NCBI RefSeq assembly: GCF_001613405.1
Contig: NZ_BDCH01000011.1
Coordinates: 124,001-188,000, forward strand
Length of the DNA: 64,000 nucleotides
From: Nocardia crassostreae
Lineage (GTDB): Bacteria > Actinomycetota > Actinomycetes > Mycobacteriales > Mycobacteriaceae
Direction: 5' to 3'
The notes beneath the pieces are model-generated. The model saw only the letters and a program-made list of their open reading frames with translations, did no database searches and was not told where the DNA came from. The position numbers and the translations under genes were made by a program. This document shows positions 17,328 through 24,819 of the stretch, one piece after another (the stretch's first letter is position 1; each line of letters begins with the position of its first letter).

Positions 17328-18131
17328 TCAGCGGCGCAGACCCATCGATGCCGCGATGATGCGTTCCATGACCGCACGCGGCAGCAACCGGCGCACCGCG
17401 AACAGCACCGGCGCATTGCTGCCCACCGCGTAGAGCGGCTGCGGGCGCTGCGCCTCGACGGCCTTGCGGATGGTGACACCCACCTTCGCCGGGGTGATGC
17501 CCTTGGCCTGCTGCTCGTCGAGTTTGGCCATGAAGCGCGTGAACTCGCCGAGGTGCGGGGACTGCTCGTGCACGTATTTAGTGCGACGCTCACGCAGGCC
17601 GGAATCGACCTGGCCGGGTTCCACCGTGGTGATCCACACGCCGAACGGGGACTCCTCGAAACGCGCCGCCGTCGCGAAGGCGCGCAGCGCGGCCTTGGTG
17701 GCCACATACGACGAGCGGTAGGGCATGGGGAAGCTGCCCAGCATGGACCCGACCATGACCACGCGCCCGTAGCCGCGCTCGCGCATACCAGGCAGCACGG
17801 CCGCGGTGAGCGCGACCGGGCCGAGCACATTGAGCTGGAACAGCCGTTCGACGGCCTCGGCGGGCAGTTCCGCCAGCGGTCCGGCCTGGCTCTCCCCGGC
17901 ATTGTTGACCAGCACGTCGACGGCCCCCAACCCGGCGGCGAAGGCATCGATCGAGGCGGCGTCGGTCAGGTCGAGCGCGCGGTATTCGACGCCCGGAACG
18001 CGATCGGCCTCCGCGATGGTCTCGGGTTTGCGGCTGGTTCCGATCACCTGGTATCCGTGGCTCGCCAGCTCCGCGGCGGTGGCCTTTCCGATACCGGACG
18101 ATGCGCCGGTGACGACGGCGATACGGGCCAT
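17328..18131 (-). CDS. Short-chain dehydrogenase/reductase
   Basis: A 267-residue classical SDR: NAD(P)-binding VVTGASSGIG at residues 5-14, NNAG, and the catalytic Ser and YxxxK in VMVGSMLGS and YRSSYVATK. The Arg/Lys pattern after the first strand (TSRKPE) suggests NADPH preference (inference). It is divergent from the FabG-like SDR at 18197, with 65 bases between starts. Substrate unknown. Confidence 0.88.
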   Translation of the reverse strand: MARIAVVTGASSGIGKATAAELASHGYQVIGTSRKPETIAEADRVPGVEYRALDLTDAASIDAFAAGLGAVDVLVNNAGESQAGPLAELPAEAVERLFQLNVLGPVALTAAVLPGMRERGYGRVVMVGSMLGSFPMPYRSSYVATKAALRAFATAARFEESPFGVWITTVEPGQVDSGLRERRTKYVHEQSPHLGEFTRFMAKLDEQQAKGITPAKVGVTIRKAVEAQRPQPLYAVGSNAPVLFAVRRLLPRAVMERIIAASMGLRR

Positions 18132-18196
18132 GAGAGCTCTCTCCTCGAATCGGTGTAGTTCACTGGAAACGTACTTCCTCTGAAAGGAACTCTCCC

Positions 18197-19024
18197 ATGG
18201 GAACTCTCGATGGCAAGGTCGCCATTGTCTCCGGGTCCGGTCGCGGCATCGGCCGGGAGATCGCGCTGAAACTCGCCTCCGAAGGCGCGCTGGTCGTGGT
18301 CAACGATATGGACGCCGATCCGGCCAAGGAAACCCTCGCCGCCATCGAGGCCGCGGGCGGGCGCGCGGTGCCGTGCATCGGCAGCGTCACCGAGGAGGGC
18401 TTCGCCGAGCGCTTCGTGCAGACGGCCGTGGACGAGTTCGGCGGGCTCGACATCATTGTCAACAATGCGGGCTACACCTGGGATTCGGTCATCCAGAAGA
18501 TGACCGACGACCAGTGGGACGCCATTCTCGACGTGCATCTCAAGGCCCCGTTCCGGATTCTGCGCGCCGCCCAGCCGGTCATCTCCGCGGCGGTGAAGCG
18601 GGCCAAGGAGGCGGGCGAGCCGGTGCCGTGCCGCAAGGTCGTCAATATCTCCTCGCTGGCGGGCACGGGCGGCAATGCGGGACAGGCGAACTACTCCGCG
18701 GCCAAGGCGGGCATCCTCGGGCTGACCCTGGCCATGACCAAGGAGTGGGGCCGCTACAACGTGACGGTGAATGCCGTGGCCTACGGCATGATCCGGACTC
18801 GGCTGACCGAGGCCCCGGCCGGTGGCAGCACCATCGACGTGCAGGGCAAGGAGATCAAGGTCGGGGTCAATCCGAATCTGCTGGCCGCCATGGAGCAGAT
18901 GATCCCGCTGGGCCGCGCGGGCACGCCCGCCGATGCGGCCGGTGCCGTCTACCTGTTCTGCATTCCGGAGTCGGACTACATCAGCGGGCAGACCCTGATC
19001 TGCGGCGGCGGCTTCAACCTCTGA
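18197..19024 (+). CDS. FabG-like short-chain dehydrogenase
   Basis: A 275-residue SDR with cofactor motif VSGSGRGIG, NNAG and catalytic NISSLAG with YSAAK. The Asp of VVVNDMDAD at the end of the second strand points to NAD(H). The C-terminus (PLGRAGTPADAAGAVYLFC, then YISGQTLICGGG) is typical of FabG/3-hydroxyacyl dehydrogenases. AAAGGAA precedes the ATG at 18197. Divergent from the SDR at 17328. Confidence 0.88.
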   Translation: MGTLDGKVAIVSGSGRGIGREIALKLASEGALVVVNDMDADPAKETLAAIEAAGGRAVPCIGSVTEEGFAERFVQTAVDEFGGLDIIVNNAGYTWDSVIQKMTDDQWDAILDVHLKAPFRILRAAQPVISAAVKRAKEAGEPVPCRKVVNISSLAGTGGNAGQANYSAAKAGILGLTLAMTKEWGRYNVTVNAVAYGMIRTRLTEAPAGGSTIDVQGKEIKVGVNPNLLAAMEQMIPLGRAGTPADAAGAVYLFCIPESDYISGQTLICGGGFNL

Positions 19025-19083
19025 CGGTGTCCCGGTAGGCGATTGCCTTGTCGGGCAATCGAACTCTTTACAGCCATCGTGGA

Positions 19084-19132
19084 GTGAGTGTACAGTCACT
19101 CACATCGCAAGAGTGATTGCTCAGTCACTCAC
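19084..19132. promoter_or_regulatory. Two tandem TetR-type operator half-palindromes
   Basis: GTGAGTGTACAGTCACTCAC at 19084-19103 and GTGATTGCTCAGTCACTCAC at 19113-19132: two 20-bp dyads 29 bases apart, just before the membrane-protein gene at 19154. The arrangement fits two dimers of a TetR-type repressor. No TetR gene is adjacent, so the regulator is elsewhere. Confidence 0.65.
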
Positions 19133-19153
19133 CCCGGCTACAGGAGAACCGTC

Positions 19154-19762
19154 ATGTCCCAACCGTCCACCTCTCGCATCGTCCTCGACAATCGCCTGTC
19201 CTACCTAGGCTTCGGCGCGGCCTGGTTGGTCGGCCACGGGGCGACCGCCCTCGCCAACGGCGAAAATCCGCTGGTCGCAATGCCTTCCGCGCTACCGTCG
19301 GCACTGCTCGTCGGCGGGATGCTGGTGGCCATGATCGTCACCGGCGTGGTGAGCGCCCGGGCCCAGCGCGGGGCCACCGGATCCGATGCCGTCGTCGGCA
19401 ATCTGCTCGCCGCCTCCTGGGCGGTCGGCTTCGGGGCGCTGTTCATCGTGATCACCGCGCTGTCCTCGGCCTTGAACAATCCGGCCGTGGAATCGCTGCT
19501 GTGGCCCGCGGGATCCGGCCTGGTCGTCGGATTGCTCTATCTCGCAGGCGGATCCGCCTACCGCGATGTGCAGCAGTACGCCCTCGGCTCCCGGCTCGCC
19601 CTGATCTCCGCGGCCGCGCTGTTTCTCGGCGGCGTCTCCGCGTACTGGCTGCTCGCCCTGGCGGGCGGCGGCGCCTACCTGCTCGCCGCGGCCCTCGAAC
19701 CCCGCCGTCGCGCCGCGGTTCTCGCCGAGCGGCGGCGCTGCGCCGTGGCGGTTCCGGCCTGA
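19154..19762 (+). CDS. Polytopic membrane protein, unknown function
   Basis: About 202 residues with five or so hydrophobic segments (YLGFGAAWLVGHGATAL, ALLVGGMLVAMIVTGVV, LLAASWAVGFGALFIVITAL, LVVGLLYLAGG, LALISAAALFLGGVSAYWLL) and a basic C-terminal tail. The ATG at 19154 follows AGGAG at 19142. It is controlled, by position, by the twin operators at 19084-19132. I do not recognise the family; a small transporter or stress membrane protein is possible. Confidence 0.7.
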   Translation: MSQPSTSRIVLDNRLSYLGFGAAWLVGHGATALANGENPLVAMPSALPSALLVGGMLVAMIVTGVVSARAQRGATGSDAVVGNLLAASWAVGFGALFIVITALSSALNNPAVESLLWPAGSGLVVGLLYLAGGSAYRDVQQYALGSRLALISAAALFLGGVSAYWLLALAGGGAYLLAAALEPRRRAAVLAERRRCAVAVPA

Positions 19763-19772
19763 TCGCACCGAA

Positions 19773-19808
19773 GCGCCCATCGACCGTCAGCGGACGGTCG
19801 GTGGGCGC
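19773..19808. terminator. Bidirectional terminator with a stop codon in its loop
   Basis: A 16-bp stem: GCGCCCATCGACCGTC at 19773-19788 pairs with 19793-19808 (one G-T wobble) around the loop AGCG. The stop of the minus-strand gene (19787-19789) falls at the loop. It serves the convergent genes on both sides. Confidence 0.75.
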
Positions 19809-20713
19809 AGCTGGATTTCGGCGATCAGTGCGCGGTGGTCGGCGCCGGGCACGGCGATCGTTTCCACCGCGGTCGCATGCCCATCGGCCACCAGGATGTG
19901 ATCGATGCCGACCAGGGGCGGGAACGTCTTGTCCGTCGGATAGGTCACCAGATGTCCCGCCCCCGCCTGCTCGGCGGCGTCGCCGAACCGTCCGGAGAGC
20001 ATCCGGCGGAACTGCGCGTGGTCGAAGGTCGCATTGAAATCCCCACCGGCAATGGCGGGCCGATCCGCCGGGGATCGGTCGAGAATCGCTCGCAGCCGGG
20101 ACAATTCGTCGTCCCAGACCCGGGTGCTGTACACCGGCGGCACCGGATGGAAGGCGTACACCGTGACCGGACCCGCACCCGGTATGGTCGCGGTCGCCGA
20201 AAGCTGGTTCAGCACATAGCCGTCGTATTCGACGGTGTCGGACAGCGGGTAGCTGCTCCAGATTCCGGTGCCCGCCGCGGTGCGGCCGGGGGAGAGATAC
20301 CGGTGTGGGAGCAGCTGATCGAGCCCAGCCCGGCCGAGCCCCTCGATCGCCGCGGAGGTGAGCTCGTTGACGGTGAGCAGAGTGACCTTCCGTTCGCGGA
20401 CCTCGTCCACCAGGGCTTGCGGATCCGCCCCGTCGAACAGCAGATTGGCCTGCATGACCGTCACCGGCTGCCCGTCCGAGCCGCCGCGGTCGAGGTAGAG
20501 CGGGGCCTGGGTCCACACGCCGAGGCCGAGCACGAGCACCGCCACCCCGGCCCCGATCCACTGCCGCAGTCCCGCGAATACCGCCGCCCCGACCAGCGCG
20601 CCGATCATGAGGTAGGGCGCCACGGAGGCCGCCAGCACCAGCGGTTCGGCCGATGACCGGTTGAAATGCACCGCGACTCCGATGAGCCCCGCCACCGTCG
20701 CCGCGCCCGCCAC
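19787..20713 (-). CDS. Membrane-anchored endonuclease/exonuclease/phosphatase family protein
   Basis: A 308-residue protein. The first about 75 residues hold two to three membrane segments (ending VAVLVLGLGVWTQAPL). The EEP fold follows: VMQANLLF, GGDFNATFDH, GIDHILV and GADHRALIAEIQL, which carry the metal-binding and catalytic Asn, Asp and His. The enzyme domain is probably outside the membrane. The GTG at 20713 is used because an in-frame TGA lies 9 codons upstream. The start overlaps the inverted repeat at 20706-20775. Confidence 0.75.
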   Translation of the reverse strand: MAGAATVAGLIGVAVHFNRSSAEPLVLAASVAPYLMIGALVGAAVFAGLRQWIGAGVAVLVLGLGVWTQAPLYLDRGGSDGQPVTVMQANLLFDGADPQALVDEVRERKVTLLTVNELTSAAIEGLGRAGLDQLLPHRYLSPGRTAAGTGIWSSYPLSDTVEYDGYVLNQLSATATIPGAGPVTVYAFHPVPPVYSTRVWDDELSRLRAILDRSPADRPAIAGGDFNATFDHAQFRRMLSGRFGDAAEQAGAGHLVTYPTDKTFPPLVGIDHILVADGHATAVETIAVPGADHRALIAEIQLRPPTVR

Positions 20714-20775
20714 CGGCTCCGACCCGCACCACCTTCGACTTCACGATCACCACTCTGGCAGGAGCCGGTGGCGGG
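20706..20775. repeat. Long-range inverted repeat over the EEP gene start
   Basis: CCCGCCACCGGCTCC at 20706-20720 is perfectly complementary to 20761-20775 with a 40-base spacer. One arm covers the GTG start of the minus-strand EEP gene, so a transcript fold could hide that start. Confidence 0.5.
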
Positions 20776-20800
20776 TGCGGGACGGGACCCGGCGGTCGGA

Positions 20801-21289
20801 TCAGTCGGCGGCCGTCTGCGCCTGGAACATCCAGCGGAGCTTCTCAAGCTCGGCGGTCATGCCGATGGGCAGATCCTGGGTGACCGGATCCGCGGTGGCG
20901 GTGGCCTCGATATGTCCGCGCAACTGGCGGATCGTGGTGTCGAGGCGGCCGACGATCAGCTCGACCACGACACGGTCGGCCAGATACCCGGCCGGAAAGG
21001 CGGGTGCGCCTGCGGCGACGGTCGCGGCCCGGCCGTCCGGTGAGATGCCCAGCGCCGCAGCGCGTTCGGCCACCGCATCGGCGAACTGGCGGCTGCTGTC
21101 GACCAATTCGTCGAGTTGCAGATGCACCGAGCGGAAGTGAGGGCCGACGACATTCCAGTGCGCCTGCTTGGCGGTGAGTCCCAGATCGATGAGGTCGGTC
21201 AGGGCTTCCTGGAGGACGACGCCGACGACCTTGGTCTCGGCCTTGCCGATGGTGCTGGTGATGGAGCCCTTGGGCAGCGTGCTGGTCAC
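20801..21289 (-). CDS. dps: Dps-type DNA-protecting ferritin
   Basis: A 162-residue protein of the Dps family, which oxidises and stores iron and protects DNA. The inter-subunit ferroxidase ligands are all in register: His44 in AHWNVVG, His56 and Asp60 in VHLQLDEL, Asp71 and Glu75 in FADAVAER. AAAGGAG lies upstream of the ATG at 21289. It lies upstream of the EEP gene on the same strand, separated by 87 bases. Confidence 0.92.
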   Translation of the reverse strand: MTSTLPKGSITSTIGKAETKVVGVVLQEALTDLIDLGLTAKQAHWNVVGPHFRSVHLQLDELVDSSRQFADAVAERAAALGISPDGRAATVAAGAPAFPAGYLADRVVVELIVGRLDTTIRQLRGHIEATATADPVTQDLPIGMTAELEKLRWMFQAQTAAD

Positions 21290-21410
21290 GATAGCTCCTT
21301 TCGGGATCTACCCGGATTCGTTTTCTGGAATAATTCCAGATTATGCGCGAAGGGTGGGGTCGGCCAGCATTCCGAAGATGACCTCCAACACATCGCTGTG
21401 CTGGGGTTTT

Positions 21411-21977
21411 TCAGCGAAAGTCGATGGTGGCGACCATGCGGCGGGCCAGGGACTCGGGGGCGTCGTCGGCCAGGCTGGAGTCGACCAGCGCGCCCTCGTG
21501 CCAGAGCGAGGCGAAGCCGTGCACCAGGGACCAGGCCGCCAATTGCGCATCCCGTTGGTGGCGGGGCGTGTCCTCGGGGCGCAGGGCGGTGACGCCGGTG
21601 CGGAGGGCGGCTGCGGAGCGATTGCGCGCGGCCGCCAGCTCCGGATTGTCGGCGTGCAGGAGTTCGCGGCGGAACATCACCTCGAAGTGGCCCGGATGCC
21701 GCAGGGCGAAGGTGATGTAGGCGACGGCCACCTCGCGGAAGTCCCCGGCCGCGGCCTTGAATTGTGTTGCCAGCAGGGTGAATCCATCGATCGCCAGGGC
21801 GGTCAGCAGCCCGGCGCGATCGCCGAAGTGATGGGCGGGGGCGGCGTGTGAGACCTCGGCGCGGCGCGCCAGGCCGCGCAGTGAGAGGGAGTCCACGCCT
21901 TCGGTGGCTATCTGGTCGGCGGCGGCCGCGAGGATGGTCGCCTGTAGATCTCCGTGGTGGTAGCCGGTTTTCGCCAT
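21411..21977 (-). CDS. TetR family regulator of the DoxX gene
   Basis: About 188 residues starting MAKTGYHHGDLQATIL, a very common N-terminus of this TetR subgroup, with the HTH in SLRGLARRAEVSHAAPAHHF. The frame is open to 22019, but the start at 21977 is chosen because it matches the family N-terminus and keeps the 15-bp palindrome at 21999-22013 outside the coding sequence. It is divergent from the DoxX gene at 22078 and probably represses both. Confidence 0.88.
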   Translation of the reverse strand: MAKTGYHHGDLQATILAAAADQIATEGVDSLSLRGLARRAEVSHAAPAHHFGDRAGLLTALAIDGFTLLATQFKAAAGDFREVAVAYITFALRHPGHFEVMFRRELLHADNPELAAARNRSAAALRTGVTALRPEDTPRHQRDAQLAAWSLVHGFASLWHEGALVDSSLADDAPESLARRMVATIDFR

Positions 21978-21998
21978 GGGTCGATACTGGCCCAGAAT

Positions 21999-22013
21999 CT
22001 TGTCATTGACAAG
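21999..22013. promoter_or_regulatory. Palindromic operator between TetR and DoxX genes
   Basis: CTTGTCA-T-TGACAAG: 7-bp perfect arms in the divergent intergenic region, 22 bases before the TetR start and 64 before doxX. A related half-site TGTCAAG follows at about 22042. Confidence 0.65.
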
Positions 22014-22077
22014 TTCCATGGCGCGAGCCTAATCCAGCCACTGTCAAGATTGAGCGTTTCACCGCAGGGAGTTTCCG

Positions 22078-22512
22078 ATGCAACCGCTGGTCGTACTCGT
22101 CGTCGTCACCGGAATCAGCAGGCTGATCGGCCTGCTGGCCGATATCGCGTGGCTGGATTCCTGGGCGCATACCGCACAGCTCGGGCTGGCGGCCATGTTC
22201 CTGCTCACCGCCACGGCGCACTTTCAGCAGCCGCGGCGCGGGGCGCTGATCGGCATGGTGCCGCCGCAGCTGCCCAATCCCGCCGCCTGGGTCACGCTGA
22301 CCGGGGTGCTGGAGATCGCCGGAGCGATCGGGCTGCTGCTCCCGATCGCGCCCAAGCTGGCCGCCGCTTGCCTGCTGGCGCTGCTGGTGATCATGTTCCC
22401 CGCCAATGTGCGGGCCTACCGGGCCGGTGGCATCACCACCATGCCGCTGCCGGTGCGCACGCTGGTACAGGCCGTCTTCATCGGCGCCTGCGTGCTCGTC
22501 ATCGTGGGTTGA
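22078..22512 (+). CDS. DoxX family membrane protein
   Basis: A 144-residue protein with four hydrophobic segments (PLVVLVVVTGISRLIGLLA, LGLAAMFLLTATAHF, WVTLTGVLEIAGAIGLLLPI, ACLLALLVIMFPANV), the DoxX layout, including the conserved TGVLEIAGAIGLL and MFPANV. DoxX-type proteins are linked to thiol or quinone redox stress. GGGAG precedes the start. Divergent from a TetR gene with a shared operator; ends at the terminator at 22539. Confidence 0.8.
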   Translation: MQPLVVLVVVTGISRLIGLLADIAWLDSWAHTAQLGLAAMFLLTATAHFQQPRRGALIGMVPPQLPNPAAWVTLTGVLEIAGAIGLLLPIAPKLAAACLLALLVIMFPANVRAYRAGGITTMPLPVRTLVQAVFIGACVLVIVG

Positions 22513-22538
22513 AATCGTTGGCGTGCACCGTCATACAA

Positions 22539-22579
22539 GAAACGGCTCCCGGCAGGATGTCCTGGCCGGGAGCCGTTTC
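22539..22579. terminator. Bidirectional terminator
   Basis: GAAACGGCTCCCGGC at 22539-22553 pairs perfectly with 22565-22579 around an 11-base loop, between the convergent doxX and mycolyltransferase genes. The A and T runs at the stem base suit both directions. Confidence 0.85.
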
Positions 22580-22593
22580 GCGCGGTGTTCGAT

Positions 22594-23589
22594 TCAGTGC
22601 GCGCCGAGGGCGTCGAGGATGGACGGGCGCGCCTTGGCGAGCGCCTGCCCCCAGTACGGCCAGGTGTGCGTGCCGTGGCCGATTTCGATGCGGGCCGGAA
22701 TGCCCAAGGCCGCAATGCGATTCGCGAAGATCTGCGCGGCGGTCTGGGTCATGGCCTCGAGGGCCATGGCATTGATGGTGTTGCCGAGTCCATTGGTCAG
22801 ATCCGGCGCGCCGGGCACGCCATTGCCCGACCAGACGTACATCGGCAGCCCGCGCAGCAATTCGGCCTGCAGGGTGGCGTCATTGCGGGTCCACGCGGGA
22901 TCACCCACCGGGCCCCACATATCGTCCACATTGAAGTTGCCCTCGTCCCGCATGGCGGCCCGCATTCCCTCGTTCCACGCCGGGAAGGTCGGGTTCACAT
23001 AGCCGGAGAAGGATCCGGCGAACCGGAACTGATCGCGATGGTGCGCCGCCAGGATGAGTGCGGCATTGCCGCCCATGGACGCCCCGACAATGCCGTTGTT
23101 GGTGCGCGAGACACCGTATCCGGCAAGGAAATCGGGCAGCTCCCGGGTGAGGAAGGTTTCCCACCTGTAGGTCGTGCGCTGGCCGTTGGTGCTGCTGGGC
23201 CGGTACCAGTCGGAGTAGAAGCTGGAGCGGCCGCCCACCGGGAACACCAAGGTCACATTGTCGCCCGCGAACTGGCGCAGCGCATCGGTATCGGTGGTCC
23301 ACTGGCTGTGGTCGTCGGGCGCCCGCAGGCCGTCGAGCACATAGAGCGCCGCGCTGCCGCCGCGCGAGGCCCACTGCACCTGAACCTTGATCGGGCCCAT
23401 GCTCGACGGCACCCAGAGGTTCTCGAACCCGCCCGCAGGCGCCTGCTTCAGCGGACCGTGGCCCGGCGCCGCGGTGGCCACCGCCGCGCCCAGACCGGTC
23501 GTCAGCGTCGCGGCCGCCAGGACGGCAATGCTCTTGCGCAACAACCCACCGATGATCCGCCGGTTCCCGAACCGTGCAGCGATTTCCAC
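22594..23589 (-). CDS. Antigen 85-type mycolyltransferase/esterase
   Basis: A 331-residue exported enzyme that transfers mycolic acids between trehalose mycolates and the arabinogalactan. The signal peptide covers residues 12-41 (ATA-APGHG). Family signatures are LWVPSSMGPIKVQVQ, SSFYSDWY, YRWETFLTRELP and the nucleophile Ser171 in GIVGASMGGNAAL. The late acid and His are in the region ending IGHGTHTWPYWGQ. An in-frame GTG or ATG nearer the signal could be used instead. Its presence places the organism among the mycolata. It ends at the terminator at 22539-22579. Confidence 0.92.
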   Translation of the reverse strand: MEIAARFGNRRIIGGLLRKSIAVLAAATLTTGLGAAVATAAPGHGPLKQAPAGGFENLWVPSSMGPIKVQVQWASRGGSAALYVLDGLRAPDDHSQWTTDTDALRQFAGDNVTLVFPVGGRSSFYSDWYRPSSTNGQRTTYRWETFLTRELPDFLAGYGVSRTNNGIVGASMGGNAALILAAHHRDQFRFAGSFSGYVNPTFPAWNEGMRAAMRDEGNFNVDDMWGPVGDPAWTRNDATLQAELLRGLPMYVWSGNGVPGAPDLTNGLGNTINAMALEAMTQTAAQIFANRIAALGIPARIEIGHGTHTWPYWGQALAKARPSILDALGAH

Positions 23590-23790
23590 CCGATTACCTC
23601 CTCCTTGTGCGAGTAAATTACCGAAGCCCCGCCGATCCCGCTGAGGCTCCTCCCAAGTTGGCGCATATGCGCGCGCCGGTCCGGCCGGATCGGGGAACCG
23701 ATCAGGAATCGAGAAGCGTCGGCCGCACCGGCCTCTCTAGCGTTGTTCGCAGAGGTCAGAGCCATCGGCAACCGACAGGAGGAACCGGCA

Positions 23791-24240
23791 ATGACTCAGG
23801 CGAGCACACGCAAGTCCCATGCGCTGTCGCTGTGGTTCCAGCGAAAGGTCAACGCCCGCACCGTGGTCAAGATGCGCCGCAAGGGCACCGCCCGGATGAT
23901 GGGCATGGACATGCTGATCCTGAACACCGTTGGCGCCAAGACCGGGCAGCCGAGCCAGACCCCGCTGTCCTGGTTCGCCGACGGTGACGACACCTGGCTC
24001 GTGGTCGCCTCGGGCGGTGGCCCCGTGCATCCCGACTGGTATGTCAACCTGATGGCCCACCCGGACGGCGTCTCGGCCGAATTCCCCGGCCGTAGCACGG
24101 TTTCGGTCGCCCCGCACAAACTGAGCGGCGCCGATCGCGAGCAGGCGTGGAAGCTGATCACCACCGCCCAGCCGCGCTACGCCAAGTATCAGCGCAAAGC
24201 CGATAGGCAATATCCGCTGGTCCGCCTCACGCCGCGCTGA
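23791..24240 (+). CDS. Deazaflavin (F420)-dependent nitroreductase family protein
   Basis: About 149 residues of the Ddn/PF04075 family: LILNTVGAKTGQPSQTPLSW, VVASGGGPVHPDWYVNLMAHP and the C-terminal YAKYQRKADRQYPLVRL. Members bind F420H2 and reduce quinones or nitro compounds. AGGAGG at 23777-23782 fixes the ATG at 23791. The stop codon is immediately followed by the broken end of the LOG-family gene on the opposite strand. Confidence 0.88.
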   Translation: MTQASTRKSHALSLWFQRKVNARTVVKMRRKGTARMMGMDMLILNTVGAKTGQPSQTPLSWFADGDDTWLVVASGGGPVHPDWYVNLMAHPDGVSAEFPGRSTVSVAPHKLSGADREQAWKLITTAQPRYAKYQRKADRQYPLVRLTPR

Positions 24241-24507
24241 TCGAGCCTTCCGCTCCGCCAGATCGGCCGCGACGATCATCTCGTCGGCCTGCTTGCGCGC
24301 CTTGTGCTGCAGGAACTCCACCGACACCCCCACCAGCCGCCCACCGGCGTCCTGCACCCCGTCCGCGAGCACCTTCATCAGCCCCACATCCGACCCGCCC
24401 CACACCAGGGTGTGCCCACCCTTGCCGATCAGTTCGGCGAACTCGCGCGTCGGACCGGTGTAGCGCTCGTCGAGATCCGCCGCGGACAGGAAAACGCAGA
24501 TGTTCAT
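24241..24507 (-). pseudogene. LOG-family protein, 3'-truncated
   Basis: The first 88 or so codons match the N-terminus of LOG/TIGR00730 proteins (cytokinin riboside phosphoribohydrolase-like): MNICVFLSAADLDERYTGP, GHTLVWGGSDVGLMKVLADG and QADEMIVAADLAERK. The family then requires the PGGxGTxxE catalytic segment, but here homology ends at about 24243 and the frame continues only as antisense of the deazaflavin gene. The gene has lost its catalytic half, most simply by a deletion or rearrangement joining it to the end of the neighbouring gene. Confidence 0.75.
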
Positions 24508-24641
24508 CTGGCCACTGTAGAGAACCCGTCTCGGTCAGATGCCCTATGCCATCCCAGTGCGGCGAAGGCCCTCCCGACCCGCTACGAACGACAAAAGAAA
24601 GCGGGCCCAGCGTTTCCGCCGGGCCAGCTTGTCTTCCAATG

Positions 24642-24714
24642 TGGAGCTAAGGGGAATCGAACCCCTGACCTCTTCGATGCGAACGAAGCGCGCTACCAAC
24701 TGCGCTATAGCCCC
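24642..24714 (-). tRNA. tRNA-Ala (anticodon CGC)
   Basis: A 73-base cloverleaf on the minus strand. Acceptor GGGGCTA pairs with TAGCTCC (one G-T), followed by discriminator A. The D arm is GCGC-AGTTGGTA-GCGC, the anticodon stem-loop CTTCG-TTCGCAT-CGAAG places CGC at positions 34-36, and the T arm contains GGTTCGAATCC. CCA is not encoded. It reads GCG Ala codons. Confidence 0.95.
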
Positions 24715-24819
24715 GTGCTGGTCGTTTCCGGCCTGCGTTGGAAGACTCTAGCAGGTGGCTGGGCGGGGGACCGAATCGGCAGGTTGGTGGGGGTTTTTCC
24801 TAGGATGGGCGGGGTGGAT

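Noticed and set aside
16394..17947. 517-codon frame covering the epoxide hydrolase-like gene
   Set aside because: Only the part from 17269 down codes for the hydrolase; the upstream part is an off-frame shadow of the SDR gene.
23737..24240. LOG frame continuing across the deazaflavin gene
   Set aside because: The residues after about 24243 have no LOG similarity and are antisense of a well-supported gene, so I do not call a 256-residue LOG protein.
24642..24714. tRNA-Ala as attachment site of an integrative element
   Set aside because: No integrase, no direct repeat of the tRNA 3' end and no phage genes nearby.
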